A stretch of DNA of 32,500 nucleotides, taken from the NCBI GenBank assembly GCA_905221605.1, contig CAJNDS010001069.1:1-32500 (forward strand), in the 5' to 3' direction. Of the stretch, positions 27,139 to 32,500 are shown one piece after another (positions within the stretch are counted from its first letter, which is position 1; each line of letters opens with the position of its first letter). The translations under genes were made by a program, and so were the position numbers. The notes under the pieces were generated by a model. The model was not told the origin of the DNA and did no database searches. It saw nothing but the letters and a program-made list of their open reading frames with translations. This DNA comes from Symbiodinium natans. Lineage: Eukaryota > Sar > Dinophyceae > Suessiales > Symbiodiniaceae.

Positions 27139-27814
27139 TTGGTTGGTAGAGGTAGCCGAGTGCCCAGAGCTGCTGCGGCATGGGTGCTCTGGCCCCTGTT
27201 AGTAAGAGCGAGAACGCAGGGGCCACCTCGTTGCAGCAGGGTTTTGGGGCGTCGTTCCCAGCGCCTCCATAGTCGATGGGAAAGCGTCGCTCCCTGCGCC
27301 TAAAATTGGGGGGAGTGCGTGGTCCCCGCGCTTAACTACAAATTGAGGGGACAAAACCCTGCTGCGCCAGTTAACGTCCAGCCCAGAGAAGGTGAGCTGA
27401 AGGCCCCCCGCCCCCAGGCCTTGGGGGTTCTCCTCCCTGCCAAGTGCATTGGGGCGGGGCAGCAACACAGGAGGCCTAGCCCTGTATAGTGCAGTTCCAA
27501 GTTGAAGAAGACGCTGGGGGTTGACCATTCAGAGTCCCTCCATTTGATGGCATAGGTCCTGTAGCCTGTAGTGACCAAGGCTTTCTTTTCTCACCTCATT
27601 TTTCCTGTGGGATTTTGGGCTCAGCACCGGCCTGGAAAGCGCCCGGGTAAGCAGTGCCGTAGGCAAGCACGCCTAGTCACAACGACTGTGGGTGTGTAGG
27701 CTGTAGGTGTCAAAACCCTTTTCCCCCAGGCCTGGCTCAAGGTAGCCGCCCGGGTTTCTTAGGATTGCCGTTTCGGCGGCCGCGCTTCGCGCTTCGAGAA
27801 GGAAAATATGACAT

Positions 27815-28374
27815 TTCTTTGTTTGCCTAGTTGCTTGCAGGTACATGTGTAGGACATGAGTGCTGTGACATGGCAAGAACATGTTTTTGTTTTGGCATGA
27901 GCATGTTTGCATGACATGAAGGTGCTTTGACTTGACATGTTTTGGTTTGCAAGTCCGAGGATGAGTTTTGGGAAGCACAGAGAGGCTTTTAGCTCTCGGG
28001 AGTTGACCTGAGAGTCATCTGGAAGTGCTGAAGCAAAGCTCTGAGGAACAGACTTTGGCCGTTACTCACTCCGTGTGCCTTGCCCCGTCGTTCGTACCGT
28101 GTCGTGACCGTTTGACACTCGACTGAGGCATTCTGAGAGCATGCTGTATGTTTTGCAACAGACCTGAAGTCCTGAAGCAGTAACCAAGATGTTTTGCATG
28201 TTACTTTTGCATTCTCCTTTGTCTAAACAAAGTTGAGATGTCGTTTGAAGACTTGAAGCCTTTGCTCTTGGAGAGAGCACCTTTGCTGACTGAAGACAGT
28301 GCAGCTGAACACTGACGTGTTTGGCTCAAGTGCGAACGGAAAAAGCAGTCTGCGCTAAAGCTCTGCTTTTCACA
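27815..28374 (+). repeat. 3' LTR, main part (right of nested insertion)
   Basis: Matches the 5' LTR from its base 17 to its end, with short extra segments, for example about 20 bp near 28178-28200 and 8 bp before the terminal hairpin. It ends CACA at 28374 and is followed by AAAAT. The spliced-leader core is at 28320-28330. Confidence 0.9.
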
Positions 28375-28379
28375 AAAAT
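28375..28379. repeat. Target-site duplication, right copy (AAAAT)
   Basis: Identical to 14949-14953, directly after the terminal CA of the 3' LTR. Confidence 0.85.
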
Positions 28380-29004
28380 CTCCGCTTAGTATCCAAGGCA
28401 AAAAATGCGATTGTGTGCCGGAGAACAAAACCACCATCACGCAATTATCTAAACAAGTTGGATAGTCACGTCTTGCAGCCACCATTGCCAAGATTCCAAG
28501 AACACGGTGTGAGTCCACGCGAACGGTTCGCCGAAGTTTGACTGTTGTGGCAACCAAGGCATGACTGCAAGAATGAAAAACGTTCAATACGATATGAGCT
28601 GCAAAATGAAGTTGGTCGCCTTTGACTCTTGAACAGCTCCACTGGCTGGTCGCGATCGAGCATGTCGGGTCTGGGTCTACAGTTACCAAAATGATGTTCT
28701 GCCGTCAGCGTTTTTGCGCCATGGATTTTTGTTGCAAAAGACAAAGGAAACCAACTTTTAATTGCATTTTTAGAAAAGGGTTTGAAACTTGAGGCAATTT
28801 CACCGGACTTGAAGTGGTAAAAAGCAAAAAGCTGCTTCTGCTTTTTTTTTCAAAGAATCTTGCTAAAAAAAGCTGACAGATCTTCTGCTTGAAGCCCACA
28901 CCACAGAGAAGCGAGCAAAATACCGGAGTTCACCCAGACATGTTTGTTGTAAGAGTCTGTTGAACGGTTTTTATTTTTTTGTTGTTAGGTTTTTTTTTTT
29001 TTTC
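28380..29004. other. Right flank of the copia element, nothing recognised
   Basis: AT-rich, non-coding in appearance. It ends in an oligo(T) run of about 14 bases (28990-29003) just before a spliced-leader relic. Minus-strand ORFs up to 162 codons have no recognisable features. Confidence 0.5.
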
Positions 29005-29015
29005 CGGAACCCCCC

Positions 29016-29026
29016 TTTGGCTCAAG
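29016..29026 (+). other. Spliced-leader relic
   Basis: TTTGGCTCAAG, preceded by CCGGAACCCCC and an oligo(T) run, marks a probable 5' end of a retroposed, trans-spliced RNA. The following 260 bp (29027-29285) are GC-rich, with no clear ORF on the plus strand, and end where the minisatellite begins. Confidence 0.5.
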
Positions 29027-29289
29027 GCCGCGTCTGATCGAGGTGGTTAAGCCACCAGGGAGCCGTAGGAGGGGTGGGAGTCCGTTTCTAAAGGTCCTTC
29101 TTTGCTTGGAACCCTACTCGCAGGTAGCGGCCCCCTCTGGGACAGCCTGGAGGCGTAGGTGTGCTTGGTGCTGTGTTTGCTGTGTAGCTGGGGCTTCTTA
29201 GCATTGCGCAGTTCCTTGTGAGCGCCCGCTTGCAAGAAGAATCCAAAGCTTTGGCTTTGGATTTTGCACTGTAAACACTTTGCAAGCTG

Positions 29290-30030
29290 CACCTTCGTTT
29301 CTTGATTTTCTTTGTGCTCATAATTCGAGAATCAGAGAAGTAGAGTAGAGAGCAAGTATCCCCTCGTTCATCGTTTTTTTGTTTCTTGTGTTCTTTCTTC
29401 GAAAATCAGAGAAGCAGGGAATAAATCTAAATTCCACTCTTCGGTTTGTTTCTTGTGTTCATTGTTCGAAAAGCCGAGAAGAAGTCGAGAAGTAGACTTA
29501 CTCTAAAAGCCACCACCCTCGTTTCTTAGTTTTTGTTTCCTGTATGTTTCTTCGAAAAGCAAAGAATGAGTAGAGAAGTCATTCGAAATCAGAGGAGTAG
29601 AGAAAACATCTACATTCCACCCCCCCTCGTTTCTTGATTTTCTTTGTGCTCATTATTCGAGAATCGGAGAAGTAGAGTAGAGAGTAAGTATCCCGTCGTT
29701 CATCCTTCTGTTCATTCGTCGAAAATCAGAGGAGTCGAGAATCAATCTAGATTCCACCTCCCTCGTTTCTTGTCTTGTTGTTTTTTGTGCAACATCCTCG
29801 TTTTTGTTTTTGTTTCTTGTCTTTTATGTTCGAAAAGCGCATAAGTGGAGAAATTCTTCGAAAATCATAGTAGAGAATTCATCTAAATTCCACCCCCCTC
29901 GTTTCTTGTTTTTGTTTCTTGTGCTCATTTTTCGAAAATCATTGAAGAAGTAAAGAATTAATTGGTTTAAATTCCATCCCCCTCGTTTCTGGTTTTTTTG
30001 CTTCTTGCGTTCAGGAGAATGAGTTTAAAT
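29290..30030 (+). repeat. Degenerate minisatellite, units of roughly 70-110 bp
   Basis: Repeated pattern: CCCCCTCGTTTCTTG, GTTTTTGTTTCTTGTG, TTCGAAAATCAGAGAAG, AGTAGAGAA, then ATCTAAATTCCACC. At least seven imperfect units are visible. One longer segment (about 29291-29346) is repeated at 29632-29690. Units vary by indels, so the array is old. Confidence 0.85.
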
Positions 30031-30046
30031 TCCACCCTGTCATGGC

Positions 30047-30072
30047 GGGGGGGGGGGGGTTGGGGGGGGGGG
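30047..30072 (+). repeat. G-run tract (G13-TT-G11)
   Basis: Thirteen G, TT, eleven G, directly after the minisatellite. It could form a G-quadruplex or block polymerases. Confidence 0.9.
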
Positions 30073-30479
30073 CGCAGCCCATTCCCCCCCGCCTCGTGTC
30101 CGACCCGAAGTTGTAACCTGAGTTGAACTCTAACCCTCAACCCCAGCCCGCGGGGTATGCTCAGCGAGCCTGTCTTTCTCTGGGTCTGATTGAAAAAAAG
30201 AGAAAGGACAATGTGAAGTTGCGGTCACCAGCTCGCTAATTTGCTGACAGAGGGTTTCCCTCGTCGCGCGTCCTTAAGTTGTGTGACCGAAAGCGTCTTT
30301 TGTCGTGCAGTGGTACTGTGCAAGGCCGGTGTGCTCTTTTGGGCTGTAAAAGTCCTCTCCCGTAAAAGTAGTTCTGAATCGGGCCGGCGGGGGCTTTCAG
30401 AAGAGTTCCCCTCTCCAAATCCATCCCTGTCGTACAAAAGCAGTATACTGAATGGGCCCGATGCGCGCTTCAAGGACAG
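30073..30479. other. Spacer, nothing recognised
   Basis: About 400 bp with short overlapping ORFs on both strands, none protein-like. Confidence 0.4.
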
Positions 30480-30612
30480 CTGTCGAGAAGCTCGCAAATG
30501 CCGTGGGACTCGAATTCCGAGGCTTCGAAAACCTTGCAAATATTAAAATATTGCGGGGCTCGAACTCCGGGATGTCGAAAAGCATCGCAAATATCGTGGG
30601 ATTGACCGAAAC
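30480..30612 (+). repeat. Three-unit degenerate repeat, about 50 bp
   Basis: Units share TCGA(A/G)AAG or TCGAAAACC, then GCAAAT, then G(T/C)GGG-CTCGAA-TCCG. Starts are near 30483, 30525 and 30574. Confidence 0.55.
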
Positions 30613-31100
30613 TGGAGGAATTGAGTGGCCATGGCTTGTGGAGGATTGTGGACCGGACCTTGCGGGCCTTGCGGGCCACCAAGATCACCATGGCGAAGAT
30701 GATGATAATAATGATGATGGTCACATGGAGCGCCCAGACAAGGATCGGTGGAGCTGTGTATGTTGGTTCTATTTGCTGCTGGAGTTTGCTTGGTGGCTTT
30801 GTGGGACGGTTTTTGGTGGACTGCTGGGGAGACAAGATGGTGGTCGTGCCCGGCGACTTCGTCGTCTGTAGCAGGCGGCGGTGCAGGAGCTATCCGCTTA
30901 GGTGGCGGGTGTGGGAGAGAGCACTCCGCCCGTCCAGGATCCTCGTCGCCCAGAATCATCGTCTCTGGTCTCCAACAGCTTTCGCTCTGTTGGAGTGCAA
31001 GCGGGAAGGATCGTCGCCTAAATCCATCGCGAACCGCTTGGTCTGTGGCGGCTCGGAGAAGCCAAGGAGGAGTGATGAAAAGGGATATTTTGCTGTGCAA
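30543..31100 (-). pseudogene. Possible membrane-protein relic
   Basis: On the minus strand one frame (31100 to about 30850) gives a Pro-rich, acidic stretch (PPPKRIAPAPPPATDDEVAG). The next frame (30835 onward) gives a Pro/Lys/Gln-rich stretch, then a hydrophobic run ILVWALHVTIIIIIIIFAMV (30745-30677) followed by basic residues (ARKARKVR), the pattern of a single membrane span with a positive cytoplasmic side. The frames would need joining near 30845. The Ile run comes from an ATT/ATC trinucleotide tract, so the hydrophobicity may be accidental. No family is recognised and confidence is low. Confidence 0.25.
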
Positions 31101-31361
31101 GGTCGCTCACCGCCGACGACCGTGGACACTGTGGTTCAGACTGCAGGAGCTCGGATGGGCAGGACACTTTCTGTATCGATGTGGCATATCGTCCGAAAAG
31201 CTCCATGCAACACACAGTCACATGCCAAAGCATGCGACGTGACGAAGCACGCAACGAGCACAGTTCTTTGTTTTGCCTGAAAAGTCAGAAGTGCCGAAAT
31301 TCTCAGCCGAGCCATGTCATCCTTCACTGCATTTGCTGCTCGAACTGCTGTACCCCCCGTT

Positions 31362-31415
31362 GGGTGGGGGGGCGGGGGCGGGGGGGCGGGGGGGGCGGGG
31401 GGGGCGGGGGGGTGG
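31362..31415 (+). repeat. G-rich tract with six or more G-runs
   Basis: Runs of 5-8 G separated by single C or T over about 50 bp. It is a strong candidate for G-quadruplex structure. Confidence 0.9.
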
Positions 31416-31439
31416 CGAACCGAGAGCCGGGATCCTGTA

Positions 31440-32500
31440 TCACATGCATGGTTCAAAAGTAAAGTGCTCAAGGTGTCCTCAAGTATAGTCATTTCGTGTT
31501 TAACCATGCGCGACAGTTACTGCTCAACGACGCGTTTTTTTCAGAATTTTTCTTATGGTGTGAAATTTAGTAAGCAGGATAAGAAGGTGATAGCTGAAAT
31601 TTCTACGAACAAAGTGTCAGCAAGAAGCAACCAGAACAAGCAGTGAAAACATTTTTTTGCGAAACTATATCGGAAACTGCACTCAGACGTATAATGCAAG
31701 AATCATTGCAATATGATACATATATGTATACAACAAATTTTAACTCTGCACCTAGCAAAAAAATAGAGAGAAGCTTTGCTGCCCACTTTGGGATGATAAT
31801 ACGGCCTGAGGGAATATGGATGAGGCAATTAATTGGTTATTCTTTGGTTGTGGGGCATAGTGGTTTTTTTGGGGGAAATGCAGTGAGGAGTATAGGAATA
31901 CTCTTTAAATATGGATGAGGTAATCGCTTATTCCTATGCCGGTATTGGTAATGGGGGGAGTAGTGGTGATATTGTATACTGTTGGTGAAATGTGTGGGGG
32001 AGTGTGGAAATAGTCTTGTAATGGGTTGGTTAGTAGTAGGCTGGTCGTATTATCACCCAAAACGTTCCGCTAACTGCGGAAACTTTCGGTCTCATCACGT
32101 TGGTGCAAGCTCACTGTATGGGGTCTTCACTATCATCTTGAGTTTGTGAGTGAGAGTGAGCATGGCAAAGGAGCTAAACCTAGATCAAGCGAGTTGCATG
32201 GCGTTTGCCAACCATTTGAATGCGTGGTTTTTGCATGTCGCCAGCATGTGCGTGTGTTGTCATGCTAACAGCACATGTGCGTGTGTTGTCATGCTAGCGA
32301 CAGTTTTCAGCTTTTCAATGATGAAATTTAGATTTTTCATCGAATGATGGCAATTGGTTGTGAAACATCGTGCGGCTGCTGTCGGCTTGTGAATGGGTCA
32401 AGGTTAAAACGTGGCAGGCTGTTTTGGCCCCCTTGAATCATACGTGGCTTGGCTTGCACCAGCCACATATATTGACTGCACATGCATGCGAGTCTTTGCA
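31440..32500. other. AT-rich right end, no gene recognised
   Basis: Base composition drops clearly compared with the rest of the window. ORFs of up to 110 codons show no domain, periodicity or start context. A 24-bp direct repeat lies at 32242-32297. Confidence 0.5.
32242..32297 (+). repeat. Two-copy direct repeat, about 30-bp period
   Basis: CATGTGCGTGTGTTGTCATG followed by CTA occurs near 32246-32268 and again near 32275-32297, with AACAGCA between the copies. Confidence 0.85.

Larger units (their letters stand above)
25211..27801 (+). mobile_element. Retroposon-like insertion with spliced-leader relics, 2.6 kb
   Basis: The insertion splits the 3' LTR. GAAAATATGACAT (13 bp) stands at both ends (25198-25210 and 27802-27814), the size of a target duplication made by LINE-type machinery. 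The 5' end reads GACATTTGGCTCAAG, then CTTTCGGCTCAAC: a good and a worn copy of the spliced-leader 3' end in tandem. No terminal inverted repeats and no poly(A) are visible; the 3' end is GC-rich (GCGCTTCGCGCTTCGAG). No ORF over about 170 codons and no recognisable protein is present. So it seems to derive from a trans-spliced non-coding or decayed transcript, or from a repeat-rich RNA. It is younger than the copia insertion. Confidence 0.7.
14954..28374 (+). mobile_element. Complete Ty1/copia LTR retrotransposon, about 10.8 kb without the nested insertion
   Basis: Two LTRs beginning TGTGAAAATATGACAT and ending CA are flanked by AAAAT duplications. A primer-binding site follows the 5' LTR, and a polypurine tract precedes the 3' LTR. 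Domain order Gag zinc knuckle - protease - integrase - reverse transcriptase - RNase H is that of Ty1/copia, where integrase precedes RT. The length far exceeds the usual 5-6 kb of copia elements because of a 3.5-kb protease-integrase spacer with an overlapping ORF, a C-terminal extra domain and a 2.6-kb nested insertion (25211-27801 plus a duplicated 13 bp). The LTRs differ mostly by short indels, and the Gag start is frameshifted, so this copy is probably not autonomous now even though its Pol frame is intact. Confidence 0.92.

Noticed and set aside
25350-27528. Short ORFs inside the nested retroposon
   Set aside because: None exceeds about 170 codons. Several are built from the tandem duplications, and none shows a domain.
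30540-30575. tRNA-like B box (GGCTCGAACTCC)
   Set aside because: The surrounding bases do not fold into a T arm or acceptor stem, and no A box or anticodon arm is present. It belongs to a three-unit repeat.
30621-31280. Plus-strand ORF of 219 codons
   Set aside because: Composition is uneven, rich in Arg, Cys and Trp, with a Met/Ile run from a trinucleotide tract. The opposite strand has a slightly better but still weak reading.

Overview
The window looks like dinoflagellate nuclear DNA, most likely from a Symbiodiniaceae-like alga. The core of the dinoflagellate spliced leader (TTGGCTCAAG) occurs at five places. All apparent host genes lie on one strand, as in dinoflagellate one-way gene arrays. 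The centre is a very large Ty1/copia element, and much of the rest is satellite DNA. This assignment is an inference from sequence character; no search was run.

Left part (1-10965): a one-way array on the minus strand, 5'->3' from high to low coordinates. It holds a broken unrecognised gene (10965-8831), a 229-aa ORF (8391-7702), a 289-aa alpha/beta-hydrolase-like ORF (7404-6535) and a giant gene that starts near 6005 and runs off the left edge. The giant frame is fully open from 4168 to base 1, about 1389 codons. It encodes an alpha/beta-hydrolase domain (GFSAG, with plausible Asp and His) followed by a superfamily-1-type helicase core (GAPGSGKT, DEAQ, GDHRQ). Its 5' third carries two frameshifts and one in-frame TAG.

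Middle-left (11015-14953): a GC-rich minisatellite, then 2.3 kb of higher-order tandem repeat (about 400-bp super-units), then AT-rich DNA with an inverted relative of a satellite found at 29.3-30.0 kb.

Centre (14954-28374): one complete copia element with 5-bp target duplications (AAAAT), two LTRs, a tRNA primer site and a polypurine tract. A stop-free frame of 3123 codons carries Gag zinc knuckle, protease, integrase, reverse transcriptase and RNase H. Two things are unusual. The protease-integrase spacer holds a 695-codon ORF in the +1 frame, while the Pol frame stays open across it. A cytosine-methyltransferase-like domain follows RNase H. The 3' LTR is split by a 2.6-kb retroposon with a 13-bp target duplication and spliced-leader relics at its 5' end.

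Right part (28380-32500): mostly non-coding. It holds another spliced-leader relic, a degenerate minisatellite, two G-run tracts, a doubtful membrane-protein relic on the minus strand, and AT-rich DNA at the end.
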